This document shows positions 19,071 through 31,660 of a DNA stretch of 64,000 nucleotides, piece after piece. Origin of the DNA: Chondrus crispus (Eukaryota; Rhodophyta; Florideophyceae; Gigartinales; Gigartinaceae); contig NW_005178810.1 of the NCBI RefSeq assembly GCF_000350225.1, positions 161,508-225,507 of the forward strand, given 5' to 3'. A model generated the notes under the pieces. It was not told where the DNA came from. It saw nothing but the letters and a program-made list of their open reading frames with translations, and made no database searches. Every line of letters begins with the position of its first letter. Position 1 is the stretch's first letter. The position numbers were made by a program, and so were the translations under genes.

Positions 19071-22000
19071 ATGGCGGGGAACTCAAACTCCAGCCAGGCC
19101 CAGCTACAGGGTCAACATCTATTTACGCCCATTGCTCATCCGGAACTACGTCGGCTTGGACAGAAGAGCATCCATGCTTTTTTGCGTGAGCGTGAGCGAT
19201 ATTTGCTACGCATCAATGATGCCCAAGCTACTGGTAGCAGCATTTCAGCAATTTCTCTCAAGTCTTCGCTGGATCCAGACCTTCTCCTATCGCTTGTAGA
19301 ATTCGACGAATTTGACGGGGTGACCTCCGTTGATGAACTCTCTGAAGAGGCGTTAAAAAATTGGCTGGACGAGAAGGAGACAGTGAACTTCGATACTTTG
19401 ACAACTACCGAGCTGGATAATTCTATTCGGTCATCTGTTCGAATGAACATCAACGAAAAAATCCTGAACTCCGCATCAAAGCGCTCTTCATGGACTACAA
19501 AACTTTTCTTCGTGTCCGACGGTGGGGAGACCTCATTCAGAAAAATCCCAAACAGGCCACCGCACACATTTGTACACTGCTGAAGCCTCCTGCACTCAAG
19601 GAAAAAATTGAAAACGACCTTTCCTTGAGTAGGCATGATTTGAAAAAGGATTGGATGCAGTTTTATCGCTACGTTGTTAATCAAGCCGTTCGATGCGACG
19701 AATTTGTATCCATTCGGCAGACTACGAGAGATTCTGATTCTGTAACTACGAAGATTGGCGCTGAAAAGCAAGACAAGACAAGAGACGGTTCTGCGAAGTC
19801 AGGAAACGGAAATGGCAAATTGAAAAACGATACATATGGTTCCACGCGGAAATGGAACAGAGGCGGCCGAAGCAACCAAGGCACACGAGGAAACAGCAAT
19901 AGAGGTTCAAACAACTCCACAGATTCACGTTCGAACGGCGCCGGATCTGAAAACACGGGGGGTGTCATTGAGTTACCTTTTTGTTTAAATGTTTCCAAAT
20001 GTAAGAAACGACATTATGTGAAGGACTGCCCTCTTTCAACAGACGAGGAGAAATATTCTTTGTTAAAAGAATTCTACAAGACTCGATCGGAAAAGGGACG
20101 TTTAAGCGTTCTGTCGCAAACACAGGAAGCATGTCATGCGCTGCAAGGTTCAGGACGGTACTTCGCAAAATTGGCGGACAGTGTAAACGTAATCGTCAAC
20201 GGCGATTACGGTGCGGACCATTCTGCTCTCAGCGAGCAACACGTCAAACAGTGCGCTGATGATGGTGTATATGTTAACACTCTAACCCTTCGCGAACCAA
20301 TCAGAATGAGTCTAGCTATAGGAGCAAATGCGGAAGAAGATTCGCAAGTTTATTGCGCCCACACAAAGGTCCGTGTTTCTGTTACTCTCAATACTCCAGA
20401 AGGACCACTCCGTCTCCGCAACTTGGAATTCCTTGTTTTCAAGGAGTACATGCCCGAAATTCTTATCGCTCGCCCAGTTCTTCAGGCGATAGGATTTAAT
20501 TTGGACGAGCATCTGAAGCGTGTGCGAAATCAATTCCACGACGCAGACTTTTCGAACATTGGGTTTTCTTCAGCACTTTCCACCAAAGAGGATACTCCCC
20601 CAAAAACTCCTGGACGTCTGTCACGTATACTACTTCGCGGTTACACGTCTAACGCCCATACCCAGAACTCCACTGATTCAGAGGAGGTAAATTCAGGGTT
20701 CTCTTCGGATGACGGTACCTCTTACAGCGACTCGGAAAACGGTTCACCTGATGAGTCTCCAATTCTTTATGGGGACACTCCAGATGATGGCCCCGTCTCC
20801 AAAGATTCTAACATTTCATTTGGAATCGATCAAGAGTCAGACACAGATTCACAATTGAAAGAACGAATTCAGGAAGCCATTCAGGGCGGCCTACCAGAAG
20901 AGTATCACGAAGAATTACAGGACTTAGTCTATGGCTACAGGGATATTTTCAGAACAAGGCTGGGGGCTGATCCGCCTGCCAGTGTGCAGCCAATGTGCAT
21001 TCGCCTCAGGCCAGATGCCATTCCTATTCGTGTTAAAGTCCGCCGATACTCGCCACCGCAAGCCAAATTTCTTCGTAAGAAAGTAGACGAATTACTGTCT
21101 CTCGGGCTTGTGCGACGAAACAATTCAAGTGAATGGGCATGCGCACCGCTAATTGTACCAAAGGACGGACTGGAGAAATTCAGATTCACGGTTGACCTGC
21201 GACCAGTGAACAGTCAAACAATTCCGCACACCTGGCCGATGCCTGATCTCGAGTCAATAACCTCCGAATTGGCAGGAGATTGCTGCTTTTCCATCATCGA
21301 TTTATGTCATGGCTACTGGCAGATGCCGCTGGACTCAGAATCGCAAGAATGCCAAAGTTTTATAACGCCCGACGGCGTCTTCACACCCACGCGAGTAATG
21401 CATGGGCAGACGAATGCGACTTCCTACTTTCAGAGTACAGTAGGAAACCTATGTCTATCGTTACGGGATAACATTCTCCAATGGCTGGACGACCTTCTCC
21501 TTCACCACAAAAATTGCAGAGACCTGCTGGACACCCTCCGAGTCTTTTTCGAAATTTGTAGGAAGGGAAACCTGAAGCTTCATGCAGCCAAGTGCAAACT
21601 TTTTCTGCGCGAGGTCACGTGGTGTGGACGTACAATAAGCGCGGATGGAATCAAACTCGACCCGAAACGGTTAGAGGCTATCGTGAATATGCCTCGACCC
21701 AAAACTGGTGGTGATTTGCAACAATTTGTATGCGCGGCAAATTGGATGCGCTTCACCATTCCCGAAATTTCCAGGATCATTGAACCCTTGTCCCAGGTCC
21801 TCGAACAAGTGTACATCAAAGCTGGTGGACGGACAAAGCGTGCGGCATCAAAAATAGCACTTGATTCTACATTCTGGAATTCAGATCACGATCAGACATT
21901 TACGGTGGTTAAAGAGGCACTTCGAAACGCCGTAATACTCGCTCATCCAGACTCAGAGAAAATTCTTTGCCTTTTCACGGATGCCTCCGAAACACACTGG

Positions 22001-23949
22001 GCTGGGACATTAACGCAAATTCCAAAAATCCATTTGGATGAGGACTTCGAAAACCAGCACCATGAGGCACTGGCATTTCTTTCCGGGTCCTTCAAGAAGT
22101 CCTCATTCCATTGGTCCACTCCTGAGAAAGAAGCTTTTGCCATCGTGACATCCGTGACTCGACTCGACTACATGCTGTTGCGTCCAGAGGGCTTCATTTT
22201 ATTCACAGACCATAAGAACTTGACTTTCATATTCCACCCTGTTATTGTTAACCCTCGAATAGCGAAGCACACAGTCAACAAAATCGAGCGATGGGCCATG
22301 CAACTTTCCGCTTTCCGGTATACGATCAACCATATATCCGGAGATGACAACTGCTGGGCGGATCTTTTATCTCGATGGGGCGGCCGAATTGGTGGTATAA
22401 TTCATGGGACACTTGGCGCTCTTTTTCAGGCACCAATTGCACCTGACCTCGACCCGGATTTCACGTGGCCAAAGCTAGCAGACATCAAACGCGAGCAGCA
22501 GAAAGGCATTTCTGAATGGGGGGAAACACCGCCGTCGACTATCAAGAACGGTCTTTATCGAACCAATAGAAATGCTGTATGGATCCCATCTCGTTCTAAG
22601 GAACTTCAGCTACGAATTTGCATCATTGGACATTGTGGGCGAAGCGGACATCGAGGCGTGGACACCACATATGAAAACATCAAAGCACACTTTTGCTGGA
22701 AAAAGATGAAGACGGATATCACAGCATTTTGCAACACTTGTATGCACTGCCTTGTAACAATTGGCGGCCAACGTATTCCCAGGCCACTTTCACATGCTAT
22801 GCATTCCACTACTCCGAACGAGTTGATTCATTTCGATTATTTGTACCTCGGGGAGAGCAACTCTGGACCTGTATATGTCCTCATCATCAAAGACGATGCA
22901 TCATCCTTCGTGCTTCTGGAAGAAAGCGACGCTGCAGACGCCACAAACACTGTACGCGCCCTGAGAAAATGGTTTTCTCTTTTTGGCGTCTCTCTCTTCT
23001 GGGTGTCCGACCGCGGATCTCATTTTAAAAATAAGGTTATGGCTGATCTTAATCGAGCCTTACATTCTCACCACCACTTCACAACTCCATATTCTCCTCA
23101 ATCGAATGGGACAGTCGAAACTGTGTGCAAAGAAGTACTTCGTGGATGCAGAGCACTGCTGTCGGAATTTCGCCTCAAGGAAACAGAGTGGCCTGAGGTC
23201 ATTGACATTGTCCAAAGTGTGCTTAACCACTCTGTCAGGCCATCTCTCGGCAATCGCGCTCCAGTGACAGTAATGACAGGAAGACCAGCAGATAATCCTT
23301 GAGCGCTTTAGTACCACCAGTTGTCGAACACGCACATTCCTTGGAACTAGTGAAGGCACAGCGCTTGATGGAGATTGATTCCCTCATGAACGCCGTTGAC
23401 GCGATGCACAAAGATGCGTCGGAGAAACGCACTAGGAAGCGTGAGCAAGCAGTGAAGTCTCACAATCGAAAGACTGGCGTACAAGAGGTCAATTTCGATG
23501 TTGGGGATTTTGTTCTTGTTGCCAAGCGAGCTTCCAAAGGCGGTGAGAAGCTTCGCGTCAATTGGACAGGCCCCAGGCGCGTGACACGGGCTGCATCTGA
23601 TTCTACTTTTGAGATCCAGAACCTATTAACAAATGCGAAGCATGTTGTGCATGCCTCTCGTTTGAAGCTCTATTCAGATTCTCATTTGAATGTTTCAGAG
23701 CAGCTTTTAGATTCAATCGCTCACAATGAGGCGCACCTGAATAAGGTTGAACAGCTTCTGGGACTCCGATACAATCCTCAGTCTGAAGTCTATGAAGTTA
23801 ATGTGAAATGGCAAGATTTTGACTACGAAGAACCGACATGGGAGCCATTCGCAAATGTGCAGGAAGACGTCCCAGCTATTCTGGAGAACTTTCTACAGGA
23901 TTATTCAGATCAGGACTTGGTCAAGGCTGCTAGGGATTCCGGCATTTGA
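19071..23949 (+). pseudogene. Chromovirus gag-pol, copy B2 (two frameshifts)
   Basis: Open from ATG 19071 to about 19460, where the A7 run of the intact copy (cgaaaaaaatcc) is A6. The frame resumes from about 19490 to 23302, where the same lost C as in B1 (aatccttgagc) stops translation, and 23299-23949 encodes the integrase tail and chromodomain. The pol core (protease, RT with WLDD, RNase H, HHCC and D-D-E integrase) is otherwise complete. Confidence 0.88.
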
Positions 23950-23967
23950 CTCTCTTGAAGAGGGGAC

Positions 23968-24198
23968 TGCTATCAATATGACTTATTGATTGGTGATTCC
24001 TGCTGCATCCTTCTGAGTCAAGCTCCGTCGACTTTAGTCTTTGTCAACCTTAGCCCGTATTAGTTCCTGTTATTCTTTACAGGTCCCAATTTACCTACCG
24101 CCCTACATCCCCTATAAGTAATGCCACACTTCATTGCTAGTAAGAAAAAAGATAGAGCACTTCCACCTCTCAACATTTCAACTTACGAGCTGACCACA
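23968..24198 (+). repeat. Chromovirus LTR shared by B2 and B3
   Basis: 231 bp; same class as the LTRs at 383 and 18809. Confidence 0.9.
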
Positions 24199-24229
24199 GT
24201 GATCACTACGATTGCTTGTAATTTTCAAC

Positions 24230-27200
24230 ATGGCGGGGAACTCAAACTCCAGCCAGGCCCAGCTACAGGGTCAACATCTATTTACGCCCATTGCTCATCC
24301 GGAACTACGTCGGCTTGGACAGAAGAGCATCCATGCTTTTTTGCGTGAGCGTGAGCGATATTTGCTACGCATCAATGATGCCCAAGCTACTGGTAGCAGC
24401 ATTTCAGCAATTTCTCTCAAGTCTTCGCTGGATCCAGACCTTCTCCTATCGCTTGTAGAATTCGACGAATTTGACGGGGTGACCTCCGTTGATGAACTCT
24501 CTGAAGAGGCGTTAAAAAATTGGCTGGACGAGAAGGAGACAGTGAACTTCGATACTTTGACAACTACCGAGCTGGATAATTCTATTCGGTCATCTGTTCG
24601 AATGAACATCAACGAAAAGAATCCTGAACTCCGCATCAAAGCGCTCTTCATGGACTACAAAACTTTTCTTCGTGTCCGACGGTGGGGAGACCTCATTCAG
24701 AAAAATCCCAAACAGGCCACCGCACACATTTGTACACTGCTGAAGCCTCCTGCACTCAAGGAAAAAATTGAAAACGACCTTTCCTTGAGTAGGCATGATT
24801 TGAAAAGGATTGGATGCAGTTTTATCGCTACGTTGTTAATCAAGCCGTTCGATGCGACGAATTTGTATCCATTCGGCAGACTACGAGAGATTCTGATTCT
24901 GTAACTACGAAGATTGGCGCTGAAAAGCAAGACAAGACAAGAGACGGTTCTGCGAAGTCAGGAAACGGAAATGGCAAATTGAAAAACGATACATATGGTT
25001 CCACGCGGAAATGGAACAGAGCCGGCCGAAGCAACCAAGGCACACGAGGAAACAGCAATAGAGGTTCAAACAACTCCACAGATTCACGTTCGAACGGCGC
25101 CGGATCTGAAAACACGGGGGGTGTCATTGAGTTACCTTTTTGTTTAAATGTTTCCAAATGTAAGAAACGACATTATGTGAAGGACTGCCCTCTTTCAACA
25201 GACGAGGAGAAATATTCTTTGTTAAAAGAATTCTACAAGACTCGATCGGAAAAGGGACGTTTAAGCGTTCTGTCGCAAACACAGGAAGCATGTCATGCGC
25301 TGCAAGGTTCAGGACGGTACTTCGCAAAATTGGCGGACAGTGTAAACGTAATCGTTAACGGCGATTACGGTGCGGACCATTCTGCTCTCAGCGAGCAACA
25401 CGTCAAACAGTGCGCTGATGATGGTGTATATGTTAACACTCTAACCCTTCGCGAACCAATCAGAATGAGTCTAGCTATAGGAGCAAATGCGGAAGAAGAT
25501 TCGCAAGTTTATTGCGCCCACACAAAGGTCCGTGTTTCTGTTACTCTCAATACTCCAGAAGGACCACTCCGTCTCCGCAACTTGGAATTCCTTGTTTTCA
25601 AGGAGTACATGCCCGAAATTCTTATCGCTCGCCCAGTTCTTCAGGCGATAGGATTTAATTTGGACGAGCATCTGAAGCGTGTGCGAAATCAATTCCACGA
25701 CGCAGACTTTTCGAACATTGGGTTTTCTTCAGCACTTTCCACCAAAGAGGATACTCCCCCAAAAACTCCTGGACGTCTGTCACGTATACTACTTCGCGGT
25801 TACACGTCTAACGCCCATACCCAGAACTCCACTGATTCAGAGGAGGTAAATTCAGGGTTCTCTTCGGATGACGGTACCTCTTACAGCGACTCGGAAAACG
25901 GTTCACCTGATGAGTCTCCAATTCTTTATGGGGACACTCCAGATGATGGCCCCGTCTCCAAAGATTCTAACATTTCATTTGGAATCGATCAAGAGTCAGA
26001 CACAGATTCACAATTGAAAGAACGAATTCAGGAAGCCATTCAGGGCGGCCTACCAGAAGAGTATCACGAAGAATTACAGGACTTAGTCTATGGCTACAGG
26101 GATATTTTCAGAACAAGGCTGGGGGCTGATCCGCCTGCCAGTGTGCAGCCAATGTGCATTCGCCCCAGGCCAGATGCCATTCCTATTCGTGTTAAAGTCC
26201 GCCGATACTCGCCACCGCAAGCCAAATTTCTTCGTAAGAAAGTAGACGAATTACTGTCTCTCGGGCTTGTGCGACGAAACAATTCAAGTGAATGGGCATG
26301 CGCACCGCTAATTGTACCAAAGGATGGACCGGAGAAATTCAGATTCACGGTTGACCTGCGACCAGTGAACAGTCAAACAATTCCGCACACCTGGCCGATG
26401 CCTGATCTCGAGTCAATAACCTCCGAATTGGCAGGAGATTGCTGCTTTTCCATCATCGATTTATGTCATGGCTACTGGCAGATGCCGCTGGACTCAGAAT
26501 CGCAAGAATGCCAAAGTTTTATAACGCCCGACGGCGTCTTCACACCCACGCGAGTAATGCATGGGCAGACGAATGCAACTTCCTACTTTCAGAGTACAGT
26601 AGGAAACCTATGCCTATCGTTACGGGATAACATTCTCCAATGGCTGGACGACCTTCTCCTTCACCACAAAAATTGCAGAGACCTGCTGGACACCCTCCGA
26701 GTCTTTTTCGAAATTTGTAGGATGGGAAACCTGAAGCTTCATGCAGCCAAGTGCAAACTTTTTCTGCGCGAGGTCACGTGGTGTGGACGTACAATAAGCG
26801 CGGATGGAATCAAACTCGACCCGAAACGGTTAGAGGCCATCGTGAATATGCCTCGACCCAAAACTGGTGGTGATTTGCAACAATTTGTATGCGCGGCAAA
26901 TTGGATGCGCTTCACCATTCCCGAATTTCCAGGATCATTGAACCCTTGTCCCAGGTCCTCGAACAAGTGTACATCAAAGTTGGTGGACGGACAAAGCGTG
27001 CGGCATCAAAAATAGCACTTGATTCTACATTCTGGAATTCAGATCACGATCAGACATTTACGGTGGTTAAAGAGGCACTTCGAAACGCCGTAATACTCGC
27101 TCATCCAGACCCAAAGAAAATTCTTTGCCTTTTCACGGATGCCTCCGAAACACACTGGGCTGGGACATTAACGCAAATTCCAAAAATCCATTTGGATGAG

Positions 27201-29108
27201 GACTTCGAAAACCAGCACCATGAACCACTGGCATTTCTTTCCGGGTCCTTCAAGAAGTCCTCATTCCATTGGTCCACTCCTGAGAAAGAAGCTTTTGCCA
27301 TCGTGATATCCGTGACTCGACTCGACTACATGGTGTTGCGTCCAGAGGGCTTCATTTTATTCACAGACCATAAGAACTTGACTTTCATATTCCACCCTGT
27401 TATTGTTAACCCTCGAATAGCGAAGCACACAGTCAACAAAATCGAGCGATGGGCCATGCAACTTTCCGCTTTCCGGTATACGATCAACCATATATCCGGA
27501 GATGACAAGTGCTGGGCCGATCTTTTATCTCGATGGGGCGGCCGAATTGGTGGTATAATTCATGGGACACTTGGCGCTCTTTTTCAGGCACCAATTGCAC
27601 CTGACCTCGACCCGGATTTCACGTGGCCAAAGCTAGCAGACATCAAACGCGAGCAGCAGAAAGGCATTTCTGAATGGGGGGAAACACCGCCGTCGACTAT
27701 CAAGAACGGTCTTTATCGAACCAACAGAAATGCTGTATGGATCCCATCTCGTTCTAAGGAACTTCAGCTACGAATTTGCATCATTGGACATTGTGGGCGA
27801 AGCGGACATCGAGGCGTGGACACCACATATGAAAACATCAAAGCACACTTTTGCTGGAAAAAGATGAAGACGGATATCACAGCATTTTGCAACACTTGTA
27901 TGCACTGCCTTGTAACAATTGGCGGCCAACGTATTCCCAGGCCACTTTCACATGCTATGCATTCCACTACTCCGAACGAATTGATTCATTTCGATTATTT
28001 GTACCTCGGGGAGAGCAACTCTGGACCTGTATATGTCCTCATCATCAAAGACGATGCATCATCCTTCGTGCTTCTAGAAGAAAGCGACGCCGCAGACGCC
28101 ACAAACACTGTGCGCGCCCTGAGAAAATGGGTTTCTCTTTTTGGGGTCTCTCTCTTCTGGGTGTCCGACCGCGGATCTCATTTTAAGAATAAGGTTATGG
28201 CTGATCTTAATCGAGCCTTACATTCTCACCACCACTTCACAACTCCATATTCTTCTCAATCGAATGGGACAGTCGAAACTGTGTGCAAAGAGGTACTTCG
28301 TGGATGCAGAGCACTGCTGTCGGAATTTCGCCTCAAGGAAACAGAGTGGTCTGAGGTCATTGACATTGTCCAAAGTGTGCTTAACCACTCTGTCAGGCCA
28401 TCTGTCGGCAATCGCGCTCCAGTGACAGTAATGACAGGAAGACCAGCAGATAATCCCTTGAGCGCTTTAGTACCACCAGTTGTCGAACACGCACATTCCC
28501 TGGAACTAGTGAAGGCACAGCGCTTGATGGAGATTGATTCCCTCATGAACGCCGTTGACGCGATGCACAAAGATGCGTCCGAGAAACGCACTAGGAAGCG
28601 TGAGCAAGCAGTGAAGTCTCACAATCGAAAGACTGGCGTACAAGAGGTCAATTTCGATGTTGGGGATTTTGTTCTTGTTGCCAAGCGAGCTTCCAAAGGC
28701 GGTGAGAAGCTTCGCGTCAATTGGACAGGGCCCAGGCGCGTGACACGGGCTGCATTTGATTCTACTTTTGAGATCCAGAACCTATTAACGAATGCGAAGC
28801 ATGTTGTGCATGCCTCTCGTTTCAAGCTCTATTCAGATTCTCATTTGAATGTTTCAGAGCAGCTTTTAGATTCAATCGCTCACAATGAGGCGCACCTGAA
28901 TAAGGTTGAACAGCTTCTGGGACTCCGATACAATCCTCAGTCTGAAGTCTATGAAGTTAATGTGAAATGGCAAGATTTTGACTACGAAGAACCGACATGG
29001 GAGCCATTTGCAAATGTGCAGGAAGACGTCCCAGCTATTCTGGAGAACTTTCTACAGGATTATTCAGATCAGGACTTGGTCAAGGCTGCTAGGGATTCCG
29101 GCATTTGA
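24230..29108 (+). pseudogene. Chromovirus gag-pol, copy B3 (two frameshifts)
   Basis: Open from ATG 24230 to near 24805, where gatttgaaaaagg is shortened by one A. The second frame runs from 24814 to near 26930, where gaattttcc is shortened by one T. The third frame 26889-29108 covers RNase H, integrase and chromodomain. It does not have the lost C seen in B1 and B2. It shares AISLKSS (instead of AIYLKSS) with B2. It has more private substitutions than the others, especially in its 3' half. Confidence 0.88.
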
Positions 29109-29126
29109 CTCTCTTGAAGAGGGGAC

Positions 29127-29357
29127 TGCTATCAATATGATTTATTGATTGGTGATTCCTGCTGCATCCTCCTGAGTCAAGCTCCGTCGACTTTAGTCTT
29201 TGTCAACCTTAGCCCGTATTAGTTCCTGTTATTCTTTATATGTCCCATTTTACCTACCGCCCTACATCCCCTATAAGTAATGCCACACTTCATTGCTAGT
29301 AAGAAAAAAGGCAGAGCACTTCCACCTCTCAACATTTCAACTTACGAGCTGACCACA
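29127..29357 (+). repeat. Chromovirus LTR, right outer of array B
   Basis: 231 bp, but with private bases (tttatatgtcccatttt, aaaaaaggcagagc, tcctcctgagtc) unlike the left outer LTR. It appears to come from a different original insertion. Followed by cacag. Confidence 0.88.
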
Positions 29358-30031
29358 CACAGATGACGACCTCCATTTTTATAATGACTCAAAAATCCCT
29401 TTGCTGTAACTTTGCCTAGTGTCCTCCGACCACGACGAGAATTACGCGTTGCCTGGGTCTCCAATGCTCCTCTCTTCCGTTTGCGGGATCCTCGACCGGA
29501 CGGATTTCCAAGATTCGGATTTGGAACGAACCCATGCCTATCAATCTGAAATTCGTCTCTAGCGAGCCTCATGCGAGTAGAAACTGCTGCAAGAGGAGCG
29601 TTACCATCGCTTAGGTTTTGAATCCCAGCTTGCAGATAATCAATAGTCTTAGAAAGGGCATCTGTTCCAAGCTGGAAGGCGAGGCGATGCATGTGATCGA
29701 ATAGACTCTTTCCATTTGCTCAGGACACATGTCGTTCCAATTCCTTCTTCTCATATGCCTCAGAGGTAATTGCCTTCCCTTCTATATCGTGCTGATTCTC
29801 TTCATCTTCAACGTCTGCGTCCAGTTCTAGTCGTCTGCTACTATCTTGACAGACGGTAATTGCAAGCATAGATTCGTCGTTTAGCCGATTGCTATCGTGT
29901 TCACTGCGTCTATATACTTCGCGATCAAACTCCTCAGCGATACCCTGCGCTTCTCGCCACTGCTTCATCATCTTCTCACGCTGATAGAATATATAAATTT
30001 CAGCCCAGTCTTCCTCATTTCCATGGTGCAA
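29342..30031 (-). pseudogene. Possible MULE/FAR1-like transposase C-terminal relic
   Basis: One frame on the minus strand (30031 to 29342) with a single in-frame TGA at 29717-29719. The second half reads LFDHMHRLAFQLGTDALS, then a short linker, then NPNLGNPSGRGSRKRKRGAL followed by E. This resembles the tail of FAR1/MULE transposases, where helices after the SWIM finger lead to an NP...GRP..KR..S.LE motif. The first half is acidic and has no match that I know. It adjoins the copia gag C-terminus, suggesting a chimera or a broken insertion. The lower end overlaps the LTR at 29127-29357 by a few codons. Confidence 0.35.
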
Positions 30032-30859
30032 TCTTCAACCTGCACCGTTTCAGGCAATTCCATTTGCTCTGCTTGAAGAGCCTGACATTTCTTTTGAGGA
30101 CAAGTACGTGCTATGTGTCCCACTTGGTCACAATCAAAACATGTACGCGTTTCAATGCGTGTACCTTTGGGCTTGAAGCCCTTACGATGAGTGCCCCATT
30201 TCTTGTTACCGGCCGCCAGAGCGAGGCCCTTTTCAATCAAACCATTTCTAGAGTATGATGCAGTACGGTTCACACGACCTTCGAATTCCTTTTCTTCAAA
30301 TTCTTGAAGAAGTCGGGCAGAAGCTGACTTCCAGGTCAGCATCTCATTCACTGTCTGAAGGCTTGCCAAGACTTGGCCATATGGAGATTTACTCTTATCT
30401 CCAAAGGATGCCAATAGCATGGCCACTTGCAAATCTTCCGTGATTTTGCAGTCCATGCTGGCAAGGCGATTAAATATTTTCTCGAAGGTATCGATGTACT
30501 GAGGCATCTCTTGGTTCGAGTACTTCACACGAGACAAGCGACTCTGCAACTGAACCCGAGTTGCTACATTCACGACCGCATATCTTTCCTTAAGACGACC
30601 CCACATCTTGTAGGGATTCTTCTTTTCCGAGATACATACTCGAAGGGGACGATCCCCGAATCCCTGGACAATGATGGCCCGAGCCTGTGCAATGGCCAAC
30701 TGAGATTCCGCCGAGAGCGTCAATGGATCATTAGCTCCAAAAGCGTCTCCTTCCACAACGTACAGCAATTCCTTGCTTTGCAATGCCGCCTCAGTACGGA
30801 CCTGCCACAGCTGGAAGTCTTCATGCGGTTTACCGTAAACTTTGTGGATGCGGCGACTG

Positions 30860-30864
30860 TCCTC
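30860..30864 (+). repeat. Target-site duplication tcctc, left
   Basis: Matches 41803-41807 exactly; flanks the GC-rich chromovirus. Confidence 0.9.
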
Positions 30865-31535
30865 TGTAAGATAACTCCTCTCCGCCCTGGGTTGGGTGAG
30901 AGGCGGATGTATTAGCGAGGGAGCACGCGACGTAGAGGCAACGCGCTAATTGAACCGATCGGACGACCTCGCGAAAAGGGAGGGGCTCACTGGCCGGTTA
31001 CGCGCAGTCGCCCCGTGGTGCGTGAACGGGAGCGACCGGTAACGGGTTGGAAGCCAGCGCGCGCGACAGACAACCGAAAACGGACGTACGTAGGCGCAAA
31101 AGGGACGGGGGCGAGCTTGCCCCCGTTTACTGGTGGGGACGGGTGCCAGGTCTTAACACCGCAGAGGGACGCCTCGGACACCTGTCCCAGTACAGTAGTA
31201 CAGTACCTGCCGCCTAGTGCGTGCCGGGTACTGTACACAATTAAAAAACTAGCGCCATAATTGCTACTACCGCACGGACGCTGCTACTACACGTGTGCAC
31301 TACTGTACACGCGTGGTGCTTACAGACTACCGCACGGACCACACGTGTGCTAACGCGCACACGTAACACGCGTAGACTACCGCTCGGACGACACGTGCAC
31401 TACTGTACACGTACGCCGGATTACGACCGCTCGGCATGCGCGCGCGCTCGCTACACGTGGGCACAGCCGCCCACGTGTATACCGTATACGGCCGTCCGAT
31501 GACCTCCGCGCGCTCACGCCGGTCATTATACTACA
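30865..31535 (-). repeat. LTR of GC-rich chromovirus (3' LTR in element sense)
   Basis: 671 bp. The right part holds repeated units of type ctaccgc(a/t)cggac(g/c) followed by CACGTG-containing palindromes (five CACGTG sites within about 31270-31490). Confidence 0.92.
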
Positions 31536-31660
31536 GACCTCCCCCCTTAGCTTTCGCTACGTCCCCGTAGCGACCCTCTACTCGAGCGCGCGGGTCCGTT
31601 CCGGACGTTTCCTTCTATCGCGCACGATGCGGGAACAGAAGCCCCTCCGTGTGGACGATC

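Larger units (their letters stand above)
13665..29357 (+). mobile_element. Chromovirus array B: three tandem copies sharing LTRs
   Basis: LTR (13665-13895), internal region, LTR (18809-19039), internal region, LTR (23968-24198), internal region, LTR (29127-29357). The three internal regions are near-identical to the intact copy at 645-5525. The left flank is tactc and the right flank cacag (29358-29362), so the outer flanks are not a matched target duplication. Confidence 0.92.

Noticed and set aside
13665-29357. Matched target-site duplication around array B as one insertion
   Set aside because: Left flank tactc and right flank cacag differ, so array B is not a single simple insertion.
30865-31535. 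CRISPR-like array from repeated ctaccgcNcggac/CACGTG units
   Set aside because: Units are irregular, lie inside an LTR and are present identically in the second LTR; this is a eukaryotic element.
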